DNA from: Brugia malayi
Lineage: Eukaryota; Nematoda; Chromadorea; Rhabditida; Onchocercidae
Assembly: GCF_000002995.4 (NCBI RefSeq)
Contig: NW_025062298.1
Span: 1-57,649, forward strand
Direction of reading: 5' to 3'
DNA length: 57,649 bases
Below the pieces are notes generated by a model. The model ran no database searches. It was not told the DNA's origin and saw only the letters and a program-made list of their open reading frames with translations. Shown here piece after piece: positions 1 to 12,937 of this stretch (the stretch's first letter is position 1; each line of letters begins with the position of its first letter). Position numbers and translations under genes: made by a program.

Positions 1-577
1 AGGAGTAGATTTCTCTGATTCAAACAAAAATAATGAATAGATAATTGCAGATAAACGAATTCAGTTAATAATAGTGAAATGAAAATTTATTCCAATCTAA
101 TTTGTCTCAAGCAATACGGCGACAATAAAAAATCGCTTGAAATATGTGAAGTATAATCAATATAGAAACCAAAATCAAAATAAGCATAACATTGAAATTA
201 TTTCGAAAAATTTTAAAAAATAAATAGAAACAATAAACATGAGATTAGACAGTTTTGATTCATAGAGTTATTTACAAATTATAGAAGGAATATTAAAAAA
301 AACTTAAATGTTACGAAGGAATTCAGAAATGATTTGAATAGTTTTTACTTACTGAACTTTTAAATTTATAAACTTGTCTTACTGCTAACTATAATTTTAT
401 TGTTGGCACTTTGAACTATGATGTCTTATCGATTTTGTAAAATTTATCGTTGTAGTATAAATTGTGCAACTTATCAAAAAAATAATACTATAAAATTATC
501 CACTGATATTAATGTTTTAAAAATGTGACTTCAAAAATGCTTATCTAGGTGGTACAAAAAATTTTATTAAAATTCAG
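1..577. other. AT-rich sequence, no gene seen
   Basis: No convincing exon was found on either strand. If the gene ending at 913 is real, this is probably intron or further upstream gene sequence. Confidence 0.4.
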
Positions 578-913
578 GTCTACAGCTAACACCATTATAC
601 GCATTAACCTTACCAATTGCTATAGTATGGACAGAAAAACATGTCAGGAAAACTGCCCAGGAAAATTGCCGGAAAGCTATAGAATTAAAGGGCAATGAAG
701 CAGCTAATCATTACTTTGTATGTATTTTAATGCTTTTTTGTCTCTTAATTCTTAGAAAGAATTGTTAAGTATACGAATTATTAAAGGAAGGTAATTAATA
801 TATTAGCTTGTTTACAAACAAACGTTGCTTAAATATATTAGCAATGAATTTCGAAAATTTGATTTGCATTTTTTCAGACAATTTTCGAAAGACCTGCAGG
901 AAAGAATGCTTAA
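578..913 (+). CDS. 3' end of an unrecognised gene, last two exons
   Basis: Two exons join cleanly. The first, 578-717, follows an AATTCAG acceptor (a second possible acceptor lies at 585) and ends at a GTATGT donor. The second, 878-913, follows TTTTTTCAG and runs to a TAA stop. The encoded C-terminus has a hydrophobic, probably membrane-spanning stretch (TPLYALTLPIAIVW), then a charged helix (EKHVRKTAQENCRKAIELK), and ends TIFERPAGKNA. Phase is kept across the 160-bp intron. No start or upstream exon was found in bases 1-577, so the 5' part probably lies outside the window. I do not recognise the family. A small single-pass membrane protein with a short charged tail facing the cytosol or matrix would fit, but that is inference. 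Confidence 0.5.
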
Positions 914-2717
914 AGATTGAAAAGAATGTCTTAACAATGTGTCAGCAATGAAAGCATAAAGACGATGAAAATTATAAGTTGAATAGATTTGAGAAGAACA
1001 CAAAAAAAAAAAAAAAAAAAAAAAAAAACAAATTTTAAAAGAAATTAAAGATCTCATCTCTCATCAAATCTAATTGGTAATATATATTTTCTTTAATTTA
1101 ATACCATTCTCATTAAAACTATTTTTGGTGTAAAATTCTTTATGTTCGTAATATTTATATTCTTAATATAAAAAGAAAAAGAAAAATGGTTGTCGTGGAA
1201 ATATTGTTACTATTACCCTCTTTTTTTTTTCAAACAAAAAATTTATCATAATTATAAGTTCAATCCTTGTAAAACATTCCTTTGTTTGAATAAATTCATT
1301 TGCCCATCGAACAATTTAACTTTACTCCAATAGTTCTCAAAATTGCAACAAAATTGTTCAAAAAAAAAAAAATCGACTGCATAATAAAATAGTGATTTTA
1401 CTACAAAAGTTATCGTCAAATTGTCATAAGAATAAAAGTATAAATGAGTTACGTTCTGGCATATTTATTTGGTTATAGGCGACAAACTCACCCTTATTTG
1501 CATATTAATTTAAAAATAAATTACAAAGAAATAAGATGACAAATATCAGTTTACAGACATTTTATCAATAAAATGATAAACAATGATAAGTTTATTTTTG
1601 CTGCCTGCTGCAACTCATTTATCAATTTTAAAATTAAAATCCTTAGATATAAGGGAAGGAAAAAGTGAAACCAATCAATGCAGTCATATTCCGCGCTGCG
1701 CATTTTGCCGATCTCTACTGTCAGAGACTGTCTTTGATCACTAAAAACTCTAATAGACTATTTTATTTGCGCACATGCGCAGTTGTTAAGAAAGGAAGAG
1801 TATGTGATTGATTGCCTTTTGACTATCTCAAATTTTATTTTAAGCCATTTAAAAGATGATTGTATGCTTATCCCATGGCTTAATTATTTAATGAGTTTGT
1901 AATTGTCACATTTTATCTGTGTTAACTAATTCCACTTATTTCACGTCTTTCTGTAATCAGTAATTTGTAGTCTATTGTGAGTGTAAAATCGAAACGTTGT
2001 AAAATATGCGTAATTTAAAATCAAAAATCTAATTGAACAAAAATTCATCCTAGAAAGATCTATTGATGATAAGTAGAAATTAGCACAGAACTATCTAGGG
2101 AATGTCATGTCAATTGGCACTGTCTCATTTCTCTCCTCATATTTCACTTTTGTTTACTAAAAGTAGAGAGAAATTAAACAGTGTTTAAGGTAAATCCTAC
2201 ATTCTACGTATATTTTCACGCTCTTCTCTTAATCCAAACAGCAAAATCCTCTGTCAATAGTCTAGTTTCTCTCTCAAACTTTACATTCAGAAAATTTCGA
2301 TAAATTAATTACTTTACAAATGTCATTCATATATTACTTTTTTAATTCACACAGTTGATAATATCAACTGGTGTAAAAGTACAATTTTATCCAGTTTGTT
2401 TTCATTTTTATTCTCTTTTGCTTTAAATTATTAAAGCAATTAAAACGACATATTTGTAGTGGAAAATGCTTTAACAATATTTTCGAATTAAATGTATTGA
2501 AGAATGAGAAGTAACAAAATTAGAAAGTGCATTACTGTTTTTTTTTTTTTTTTCTTTTGCTTTTTTTTTTATTTACTGCTGCTTTTTTATTTACTGCTGC
2601 TTTTTTTATTTACTGCTTTATTTTATTTACTACTAATTGCAAAAACTAAAAGCATTTTTAACGCAAGTATTAATGAGCAAAATTCATATCTGAAAAATAA
2701 TAAACTGTGAATAATTA
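914..2717. other. Intergenic AT-rich sequence
   Basis: It holds an A-tract of about 26 bases at 1002-1028 and a T-rich stretch at 2539-2625 built from tttatttactgctgc repeats. A less AT-rich patch lies at about 1680-1800 and is bounded by the 8-base inverted repeat CAATCAAT (1672) / ATTGATTG (1807). The short open frames here are translated homopolymer and do not look like genes. Confidence 0.5.
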
Positions 2718-5255
2718 AATAATATCACTTATCATTTGATCAGCATTTCAAAATGATAATTTCATAAGATTTATTGTTAGTAAAACTTTTCATAAGATTT
2801 ATTGTTAGTAGCAAAATAATATCACTTATCATTTGATCAGCTTGTCACTTATCATTTGATCAGCATTTCAAAATTATAACTTCATAAGATTTATTGTTAG
2901 TAGCAAAATAATATCACTTATCATTTGATCAGCATTTCAAAATGATAATTTCATAAGATTTATTGTTAGTAGCAAAATAATATCACTTATCATTTGATCA
3001 GCTTGTCACTTATCATTTGATCAGCATTTCAAAATGATAATTTCATAAGATTTATTGTTAGTAGCAAAATAATATCACTTATCATTTGATCAGCTTGTCA
3101 CTTATCATTTGATCAGCATTTCAAAATGATAATTTCATAAGATTTATTGTTAGTAGCAAAATAATATCACTTATCATTTGATCAGCTTGTCACTTATCAT
3201 TTGATCAGCATTTCAAAATGATAATTTCATAAGATTTATTGTTAGTAGCAAAATAATATCACTTATCATTTGATCAGCTTGTCACTTATCATTTGATCAG
3301 CATTTCAAAATTATAACTTCATAAGATTTATTGTTAGTAGCAAAATAATATCACTTATCATTTGATCAGCTTGTCACTTATCATTTGATCAGCATTTCAA
3401 AATGATAATTTCATAAGATTTATTGTTAGTAGCAAAATAATATCACTTATCATTTGATCAGCTTGTCACTTATCATTTGATCAGCATTTCAAAATGATAA
3501 TTTCATAAGATTTATTGTTAGTAGCAAAATAATATCACTTATCATTTGATCAGCTTGTCACTTATCATTTGATCAGCATTTCAAAATGATAATTTCATAA
3601 GATTTATTGTTAGTAGCAAAATAATATCACTTATCATTTGATCAGCTTGTCACTTATCATTTGATCAGCATTTCAAAATGATAATTTCATAAGATTTATT
3701 GTTAGTAGCAAAATAATATCACTTATCATTTGATCAGCTTGTCACTTATCATTTGATCAGCATTTCAAAATGATAATTTCATAAGATTTATTGTTAGTAG
3801 CAAAATAATATCACTTATCATTTGATCAGCTTGTCACTTATCATTTGATCAGCATTTCAAAATGATAATTTCATAAGATTTATTGTTAGTAGCAAAATAA
3901 TATCACTTATCATTTGATCAGCTTGTCACTTATCATTTGATCAGCATTTCAAAATGATAATTTCATAAGATTTATTGTTAGTAGCAAAATAATATCACTT
4001 ATCATTTGATCAGCTTGTCACTTATCATTTGATCAGCATTTCAAAATTATAACTTCATAAGATTTATTGTTAGTAGCAAAATAATATCACTTATCATTTG
4101 ATCAGCTTGTCACTTATCATTTGATCAGCATTTCAAAATGATAATTTCATAAGATTTATTGTTAGTAGCAAAATAATATCACTTATCATTTGATCAGCTT
4201 GTCACTTATCATTTGATCAGCATTTCAAAATTATAACTTCATAAGATTTATTGTTAGTAGCAAAATAATATCACTTATCATTTGATCAGCTTGTCACTTA
4301 TCATTTGATCAGCATTTCAAAATGATAATTTCATAAGATTTATTGTTAGTAGCAAAATAATATCACTTATCATTTGATCAGCTTGTCACTTATCATTTGA
4401 TCAGCATTTCAAAATTATAACTTCATAAGATTTATTGTTAGTAGCAAAATAATATCACTTATCATTTGATCAGCATTTCAAAATGATAATTTCATAAGAT
4501 TTATTGTTAGTAGCAAAATAATATCACTTATCATTTGATCAGCTTGTCACTTATCATTTGATCAGCATTTCAAAATTATAACTTCATAAGATTTATTGTT
4601 AGTAGCAAAATAATATCACTTATCATTTGATCAGCATTTCAAAATGATAATTTCATAAGATTTATTGTTAGTAAAACTTTTCATAAGATTTATTGTTAGT
4701 AGCAAAATAATATCACTTATCATTTGATCAGCTTGTCACTTATCATTTGATCAGCATTTCAAAATTATAACTTCATAAGATTTATTGTTAGTAGCAAAAT
4801 AATATCACTTATCATTTGATCAGCTTGTCACTTATCATTTGATCAGCATTTCAAAATGATAATTTCATAAGATTTATTGTTAGTAGCAAAATAATATCAC
4901 TTATCATTTGATCAGCTTGTCACTTATCATTTGATCAGCATTTCAAAATGATAATTTCATAAGATTTATTGTTAGTAGCAAAATAATATCACTTATCATT
5001 TGATCAGCTTGTCACTTATCATTTGATCAGCATTTCAAAATTATAACTTCATAAGATTTATTGTTAGTAGCAAAATAATATCACTTATCATTTGATCAGC
5101 TTGTCACTTATCATTTGATCAGCATTTCAAAATTATAACTTCATAAGATTTATTGTTAGTAGCAAAATAATATCACTTATCATTTGATCAGCTTGTCACT
5201 TATCATTTGATCAGCATTTCAAAATGATAATTTCTTAAGATTATTGTTAGTAAAA
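2718..5255. repeat. 92/69-bp minisatellite, about 28 units
   Basis: The tandem array has a main period of 92 bp, for example gcaaaataatatcac at 2972, 3064, 3156 and so on to 5162. The 92-bp form holds two copies of a 23-bp subunit (cttatcatttgatcagcttg plus tca). A 69-bp form lacking one subunit occurs at 2903 and 4444. Two units (near 2718 and 4605) carry an extra 28 bp. Units are nearly identical, with two alternating variants: aaaatgataattt and aaaattataactt. Each unit contains an imperfect inverted repeat, TTATCATTT with AAAATGATAA around a GATCAGCATTTC loop. The array lies 1.5 kb beyond the 3' end of snx-17. Confidence 0.97.
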
Positions 5256-6767
5256 AACAATAAATTAGTAAAACTATGTTACCAGCATGACGAAAGATCA
5301 TGTTTGATGATGAGAAAAAGATCAAATATGTCCAAAAAAAAAAAAATTTTGTGATATTAATGAATTTTAATTTTATGAGTTTATTACCACTCCAAAAATA
5401 CGTACTTCTTTAATTCCATTGCTTAAATAAGAAAAAAAGTGATCAATTGGGAAATTTAAACAATTTTCAACACATCAAATTTTACACTAATCTATTTTCT
5501 TACTAAAGCCAATTTTGAGGTAACGCACTATTCAAGATGTTGTTGCTAAGATACTATGATGCATATTTCAAGAATCTAAAAAAAAATTTCATACATGAAA
5601 TCTCACATCCTGCTCAGTCAACTCTATAAGAAATTTTTTTTTTTAATTGATACAACTGGAAAATTCGATTATAGTTGTTATTCTGTGCAAAATTTCAGGA
5701 TCTGAAAATTTGGTAAGTGAAAAAAATAAAGGAAATATTTCATAAATAAATTAGTTTTTCGAAAATGTGATCATTTGTGTATCATCATAAAATCAAATTT
5801 CTATAAAAAATAGTGACTACTTCAGGAAATCTTTTTTTTCGTTCAATTTCATTTGGATGTATTATAACGATGTAGCAGTAAAACCACAATTTTTCCCGAC
5901 AAAAAATTATATAATATTAAACAGATTCGATATGAAAATGGAAGAAACTATGTAGCAAAGGAAAAAATAAAAAGAAAATGAAACAAAGATTGCTAAGAAT
6001 AAAACATGGAATTGTTGAATCAAAATTATGCTAAAGTGAATAATGCAAATATATCATTTTGAATAAATAACAGAGAAACTGCTTCATGCACTTTTAAATG
6101 AAGTGATGTGCGACATGCAAAAGTGACATAAAATATAATCTAATTCAAAACATCCTTGTTTCCTAAAAAGACAAAAGAAGATCTGATCAAAAATCAAAAG
6201 GAAGACAGAACGATAAATTAAGTACCAAAGTAATATTCTCATTAATATTTTCACGATGAAACTATCTAGCAATTAGATATACCGCACTTTTAGCATAAGA
6301 AGGCTATATCAGCAAAAATTATCAGAAAATAAACTGTAAAATAAATTCGACCATTTTTAATTTTCAGAAATCTTGAATTAGTACCTGTGTGCATATAAAA
6401 TAGTATCTGTATGCCTACGAATGCTTATAAATACAAACAAAATGGCACTGCCAATATATGAAAAAATAGGAAGAGATATGTCTAACGAGCACTACATTCG
6501 GAATAAATTCATATAAACATGGAAGCAAAGTAGCTGACAAAAAAAAAAAAATTAATATAAAAAAAAAAATCAAAATGCATAAATTAGCACTTACAATACT
6601 TTCCACACAAAAAAAGAAAAAACTTCTACCAATAAGAGCAATGATAGCAAAATTTTTATAATATAAAGCAGTAAACAGCAAACTTACCCTAATGAAAAAA
6701 ATAATTGTGAAAAGAAATTTATGATCTGCTTTGCTAGTTTATTTTAAATCCTCGAAAAAAAAAACAA
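5256..6767. repeat. Copy A of an inverted segmental duplication, 3' flank of snx-17
   Basis: This noncoding stretch between the minisatellite and the snx-17 stop codon is the left arm (copy A) of a duplication whose inverted partner (copy B) lies at 38680-42239. Shared blocks include the atgttaccagcatg region (5277), the cgaaaatgtgatcatttgtg region (5760) and the aaactgcttcatgca region (6075). The homology continues through snx-17 exons 12 to 9 and stops near 8249. Short open frames here are not conserved between the copies, so I treat them as noncoding. Confidence 0.85.
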
Positions 6768-9700
6768 TTATAAGTCATCGTCTGTAATCTCAAATCCTTC
6801 ACTCTTGAACAGCAATGTCTTCTGAAACAAATTCATAGACTTAATGATATATGAATACTAATCTTAATTCTGTCCTCCCCCTCAAATTCACTTTAGCCTT
6901 TTACAAAAGCCCATATTAACATTCTAACTGTGATATGGCAATAACATCATCTGAGTAGGGCTATTCGAAGAAATTTTTTATATTTCTTGAAATTTCAAAC
7001 AAGTCTTTAACACACTATCACTGAACAAATGGATTAAAGAACAGAATAAAAAAAGAATAAAATATCTTAAAATAAAAAATATACCGAAATTGTGGTGAAA
7101 GCATCCAGTACAGATTCATCTAAATCACTGGCAATTGATCCTGAATGCTTTATATCAGTGATACTATTAGAATGATGATTCGAATGAATGCTACCATTGT
7201 CGGATCGGCCATTTGTTAATGAGTCATCATGATTTTCAATGATTTTGGTTCTTTCGACCTCTTTTGGCTGCACTGAAATCCTCTGTACTTCATTCTCCAT
7301 TGGTGTTGAATACTGAACAGCTCTCGAAATAACGGGAGAACCCATTGAATCTTCTTCTTGCGAAGAATAAATTTTGAACACATCTTTCGTTGGATAATCA
7401 TAGTCAACGCTACCAAACTAAATACAGGAAAATAGATGATTGCACATCAACAATAGCATTAACAAATAACAAAATTATTGAGTGCTATGACTATTAAAAT
7501 TATGGCATGTAACATAACGCTATTTTACTGCTAATTCAGAATAAAAGTAAAAAATTTAAAAAAAAAAAAATTAAAAAAAAGTTTTTTTTTAAACTACGAA
7601 ATTTCACAAAATAAAAAGTAAAAAAAAAAAAAAAAACACTATGTATCTGCATTAAAATTATTATTTATGTAAAAAAAGTTGGTGTAACTACGATAAAACA
7701 ATCGTTAAAAAAATCCAACAGAATGGGATAAGTTAAAGTAAATTAAATATGAAGTGAAAGAAATAATTTACTGTAGTCATTAAAGAGCGATGTTCCTTGA
7801 GAATTTCAAAACCAATCGATTGAAGCAATAAAGAAAGCAAAATGGCCTGAAATCAAAGTTTATCAATAAAATTGTAGCTCGATCTGTAAATGAAACATAA
7901 AAATGACGATTCTAGCAGCAGCAGTTTATATTCAATTGAAAAACGACATTTAACAGCAAAAACTTTTGGAAAAAAATGACACTGAGGTAGTAATTACATT
8001 TTTCTCCTAACGTACTCAAGCAAACTGCTGTAGGCCAGAGAAATTGTTAACCAAAAAAACTGGAATTTTTTTGTGCTAGTTACAAATGAAGTAGGATGAG
8101 TGAAACGAAACCTGATTGGTATACAGAGTAATCCAGTGAAATACCCCTTTCGATATTAGATATTCGAACAAAAAAGTAAAACCGCTATTATCTTGCTCAG
8201 AAATTCGCCATACACGAATTCTTGTTGCTCGAAACTCAGCACTTGAAATCTAAACAAAGAAGCTAAAACATTGATGCTACAATATTTACTTCATATTCCT
8301 TTAAAATTAAAATTCATATTGATTTGTACCAGTTTCACTCCACACAAATACGATCTACAAGAGTACAGTTCATCGTTCCGGGAGTAGTACAAAAATTCTT
8401 TTCAATGCAACCGAAATATCAAATAAGGAATATAGCGACAACATCACTAGTGAAACTTTAATGAGAACAGAATAAGGAATTGTTGGAACATTAAAGAAGA
8501 AGCTAAGGACACATTACTAAATGTTTGGAAATATAACATCAAACAATACTTACACCATCCTTAGCACCTTCACCTTTGAATTCCAAAAGAATACGACGTC
8601 GGCCAATTTTCAAATTGCATTCCGTTCCTGGTCGTGGATAGTTACTTGAGCAAGGCTCCAAAACTTCATAACTGTAGTTTGGCTCCAAATGACACAAACG
8701 AAGAAACTGAAAAATAAAAGAACTAATAGATTGATCAGTTCGAAAACAATTGACCGATTATCATTCAAACTTGAAATTTTAGAAAAAGTTTACATGTACT
8801 TGAAATGAGTATAAAAAAATTCGAAATTCTTCCACAACTCATAGTGATTATATCGGATTCACAGCAACCAAAATCAAAAGATCCAATGTTTGCTCATAAA
8901 TTATTGTTAGTTAAGAGTGCTTTCTAAAAACTAATAATCATCTGAAGAAAACAAAAATTTATTCACCTGCGTACAATTGCCTTGCTCTTCCAAAGCTAAC
9001 AAACGATTTTTGATTTCTGTTTGACGGGGTACAAAATGACCATTATACAAATCACTTGCGGCCTAAATATTTTCCAGGTTTCATTCTTTTTGCTCTAAAA
9101 CAGAAATAGCTCAAAAGTATAGTATTAATTTGCAAATTTTTTTTCTTCTCAGAAATTTATCTAGAAAAAAAACCTGCTCATACTTCTACAATATAAAAAT
9201 TACAGTTCAACAATTGTACCTGCTTGTATAGCAATAAAACAGCTCCCGGATCATCCATGAGCTCTTCCTCAACTTTCGGATCCCAGATTAACTTCCTAAT
9301 AATAATAAAATAAAACACTCCTGTTGCTGCCGATTTCTGATTCAACATATGAATTGATAAATACGGTGACTCGAAATTTCGCAACAGTCGAACAGCTAAA
9401 TAAAAATTTTGAAAAAAATTGTTCGTGCTCGAAATTTTGAAATTCACAAAAGATTATTATAATTACTCAACATTAATTCAACATTTGAATGTTTCTTCTA
9501 AATGTCTGGTGTTTATACAATGCACTAACCTATTTGATTCTAATTGTGTCTTACAAATTTCACTAAGGGTTTTCTAACTGCCATTATTACTGTAAAATAC
9601 GTTTCACGGTGTTAAAATATGAAGTGATTTATACTTAGCAAACAGTCACATTACACGAATATCAAAAAAAAAAAAAATCTGGGAAATGGCAAGGTTAGGA

Positions 9701-10449
9701 TTAAACAGGGAAGTCTAATGAAACAGAAAGTTTAAATGGGATCTTAAAAATATCTCTGTAGTCTCAAAACTGATCAATATCATCAAAATATTGGCAACAA
9801 TTAACTCATTATTTCCTTAAATTTATCTAAGCACTTTACTACTAGTATATGAATAACAAACAAAGTGTATCTGGATATTTCACTGAACCAAGAGAAGACA
9901 TAAAGTGACCATCATCACTAGCATACCGTCGTTTAGCCACAAATAAACCAAAACTTCCAATGTTTTCAATACTCAAACCAATAATGTCAGCAAATCGCTA
10001 AAAATGGTTTCATTGTCTTCAACAACAAAAAAAAAAAAAAAAAAAAAAAAAAGAAAGAATGATTGATGTTAACTTAGGGTATATTTTTATAAAGAAATCA
10101 AAAAAAAAACCTTTAAAATAATTTCGGTGGGATGTTCAACGTTGCAACGGACAGTTTCCTTGGTACCATCTGCCATGAAAATATCAACCGAAACATTACT
10201 AGATGATGGTCGAAATGATTCCTAAAGAAAAAGAAAGAATTTTTTTATGCAATCATTTAGGTGAAAGAAATGACTGAAAAATAACGCAAAATCTACTTAC
10301 GATTTGAAAATTAAGAAAAGCATTTTCAGTTATGAAGTGTTGAGCGATTGACTGAAGTTGAACCACTGAAAATACAACCATAACAAGATAAAATAAACAA
10401 ATACGGATCAATTATGAAAGTCAATAAGACGATTAGTACCAAAATAAAG

Positions 10450-10502
<53 letters not shown>

Positions 10503-11540
10503 CAATAATTGAATTACTCTTAAAAATATAGATGAACAAACAAAAATTTTTGACTCTCAGAGAAAGTAGCTTTAAAGCTTGTCAATTCTTGGCGACATTA
10601 CAATACCAAACTTTTGTCTTTGAAATTGAAACAGTACTCTGTTCTAAAACAGCTATACAAATATGTTCATTTTTTCTTTTTTTTCAAAAAAAAAAAAAAA
10701 CAGTAAAAAAAAAGACTAACTCGTTTGAAAATAACGTGCTAGTGCTAGTCTTCGTTCATCCAATGCTTTTTGATCTAATGTTCGGAACAACTTTTTTGAT
10801 GGAAAATCGGATGTTTTCAATTTCGGTCCGAAATGATTACGTAATTTCTCATGAAGTTTCAATAAATGAGAATATCGTATGCTTGCATGATAAGCACCAT
10901 TAATGTATATATCAAATGCCTGAAAAAAATGTTATACCATTAATCTTAACATTTATTAGTTATCATCCATCAATAAAAATCAATAATTACTAATTAATCT
11001 ATTTAATATTATGATAATAATGATCAATAAATACTAATTAATCTATTTAATACTATGATAATAATGATTAGTAATTACTAATTAATCTATTTAATACTAT
11101 GACAATAATGATCAATAATTACTAATTAATCTATTTAATACTATGATAATAATGATCAATAATTACTAATTAATCTATTTAATATTATGATAATAATAAT
11201 GATCTTTTGATATCAACTATGTCAAAAACTATCAAAGTAACTAAAAAGCGAAAAAGAAAAAAAAAAAAAAAAAACAGTCCATAGAAGATAAAAATAATTT
11301 TTATTAATGGAAAAAATTGATATATCAAAAGAAGCATTAAGTATTGAATAAAAGTATTTTAGAGTAGTTAAGAGTACTCAAAAATTCCAATAATAATAAT
11401 AATTAATAAAAAAAAAAAAAAAAACAATTAATTGATATTTAATCTATATAAATAGAAAAAAATAAACAACTTACATCATATGTACGACTTCCATCCATTT
11501 CAACTAACGTTTGCGTTGTTGGAATCGAAATATGAATCAT
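6768..11540 (-). CDS. snx-17: Sorting nexin 17 (PX-FERM endosomal cargo adaptor)
   Basis: The complete gene has 12 exons: 11475-11540, 10721-10919, 10301-10365, 10111-10221, 9910-9997, 9220-9395, 8967-9062, 8554-8706, 8112-8249, 7772-7846, 7085-7417 and 6768-6821. Spliced, they give 517 residues (human SNX17 has 470). The PX domain (about 1-110) starts [17 protein letters not shown] and includes [17 protein letters not shown]. The FERM-like module follows (about 115-415), with [36 protein letters not shown] and [16 protein letters not shown] low-complexity acidic/His-rich tail exon (390-500) is followed by the end FEITDDDL, matching the family's terminal acidic-leucine motif, which in SNX17 binds the Retriever complex. 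The family binds PI3P and NPxY/NxxY cargo on early endosomes and recycles it to the surface. The 3' end of exon 5 is the one uncertain junction: several GT sites keep frame, and 9910 fits the family spacing best. A TTTCAG acceptor two bases before the ATG suggests spliced-leader trans-splicing. Confidence 0.95.
10453..10501. repeat. (AT)n microsatellite
   Basis: About 24 uninterrupted AT dinucleotides in snx-17 intron 2, the intron between exons ending at 10721 and beginning at 10365. Confidence 0.95.
10981..11192. repeat. 44-bp tandem repeat, about 4.8 units
   Basis: Units containing actaattaatctatttaata recur every 44 bp (for example 10981, 11025) inside snx-17 intron 1. Units differ by a few substitutions. 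Confidence 0.9.
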
Positions 11541-11552
11541 TTCTGAAATAAA
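11541..11552 (-). promoter_or_regulatory. Probable trans-splice acceptor of snx-17
   Basis: Read on the minus strand, TATTTCAG lies immediately before AA-ATG with no upstream exon needed. Such a 3' splice site right at the start codon is typical of nematode spliced-leader addition. It also fixes the snx-17 start at 11540. Confidence 0.6.
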
Positions 11553-11654
11553 AAAGTTATAATTAAATAAAATGCTAAAATGACAAAAAGAAAACTATTA
11601 TTCTTAAAGTTACATCCATTATATATTTAAGTAAATAAATATACGTATATAAGT

Positions 11655-12142
11655 GATCACGCACATATGTATTTAATGAATTTATATCATTCTAACTTAA
11701 CAAGGATCACTATCTCACGTCCGCTTACGCCGTCAATCACGCACATATGTATTTAATGAATTTATATCATTCTAACTTAACAAGGATCACTATCTCACGT
11801 CCGCTTATGCCGTCAATCACGCACATATGTATTTAATGAATTTATATCATTCTAACTTAACAAGGATCACTATCTCACGTCCGCTTACGCCGTCAATCAC
11901 GCACATATGTATTTAATGAATTTATATCATTCTAACTTAACAAGGATCACTATCTCACGTCCGCTTACGCCGTCAATCACGCACATATGTATTTAATGAA
12001 TTTATATCATTCTAACTTAACAAGGATCACTATCTCACGTCCGCTTACGCCGTCAATCACGCACATATGTATTTAATGAATTTATATCATTCTAACTTAA
12101 CAAGGATCACTATCTCACGTCCGCTTACGGCGTCAATCACGC
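11655..12142. repeat. 80-bp minisatellite, 6 units
   Basis: cacgcacatatgtatttaat recurs at 11658, 11738, 11818, 11898, 11978 and 12058, and the array ends at 12142. Units are almost identical: the second has cttatgccg and the sixth cttacggcg where the others have cttacgccg. The unit is clearly less AT-rich than its surroundings because of the tctcacgtccgcttacgccg segment. The array starts about 110 bp upstream of the snx-17 trans-splice site, in the divergent snx-17/smc-5 intergenic region, so it may affect either promoter; that is inference. Confidence 0.97.
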
Positions 12143-12937
12143 TTTCCAATTTATGTAATCATAGATAGGGATAATAATTTTCATAAAATTCAAAAGAATG
12201 CAATTCGCAAATGGTACGTGAACCCGTGAAACGGTGGTTATGGACGTAGCTAATAAATCAGATTTGAAATTTTGAATTAGATTATGATGGAGCGGAAAAA
12301 TGGAATAAATTGAGAGTTAAAAGTGGTAATTAAATGAGTTAGATGATTCTTTGGGATAAAAATAATAACGATTAATTGATAATTCATTTAATAGATTAAG
12401 ATAGATAATTAAAATTTAAATAGAAATAACTGAGAAATTTGATGGAAACTATTCCTTTGATATTTCACGTATATTTGATTTGATATCATTAATATTACTC
12501 TCTTAGTAATCTTTATCTTTCTTTTTGTTGTAATCTTCTCTCTCTCTCTCTCTCTCTCTTACGTTATTATTTATTTTATTTTTATTTTTTTATTTTTTTT
12601 GCATATTTACGGAATTTAAAAAGTTTAATTTGAATACTTTAAACTGTTGCAATATTATATTCTTAATCTTTACTATAAGTCATAGGAAGTTGACAATATT
12701 AATTTTACTATAAACTATCACCGATTTTTTCTTTTTTTCTTTTATAAATTAATAATAAAGAAAACCAGTGCAAAATGAGAATAGATGAAATGACAATTTT
12801 GGAAAATTTAATGTTGCTTAGTTGAAATTTGAGTTAATAATTTAATGACAAAGGGAATGTTTAGATGACAGTAAAAATTTCAGATAAAAATTACATTCGA
12901 GGTGATATGAGAAAACTTTTCAATAAAAGCACACTTT
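12143..12937. other. Divergent intergenic spacer, no gene seen
   Basis: AT-rich sequence between the two minisatellites, with a (CT)n run at 12537-12560. A slightly GC-richer patch near 12205-12255 includes the small hairpin ccgtgaaacgg. No exon with a coding signal was found on either strand. It forms part of the shared upstream region of snx-17 (-) and smc-5 (+). Confidence 0.5.

Noticed and set aside
1740..1790. NRF1-type site at tgcgcacatgcgca
   Set aside because: It has two extra bases in the centre relative to the usual GCGCATGCGC core, and no gene start is nearby.
2504..2710. 68-residue open frame
   Set aside because: Translation of poly-T and tttatttactgctgc repeats, giving only F and L runs.
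2718..5255. CRISPR-like array of regular repeats
   Set aside because: There are no unique spacers: the whole 92-bp unit repeats, and the genome is a eukaryote's.
6084..6681. Two minus-strand open frames downstream of snx-17
   Set aside because: They are interrupted in the duplicate copies B and C and are rich in F, I and L from AT-rich DNA; treated as 3' flank.
10532..10903. 123-residue plus-strand open frame
   Set aside because: It is the antisense shadow of snx-17 exon 2.
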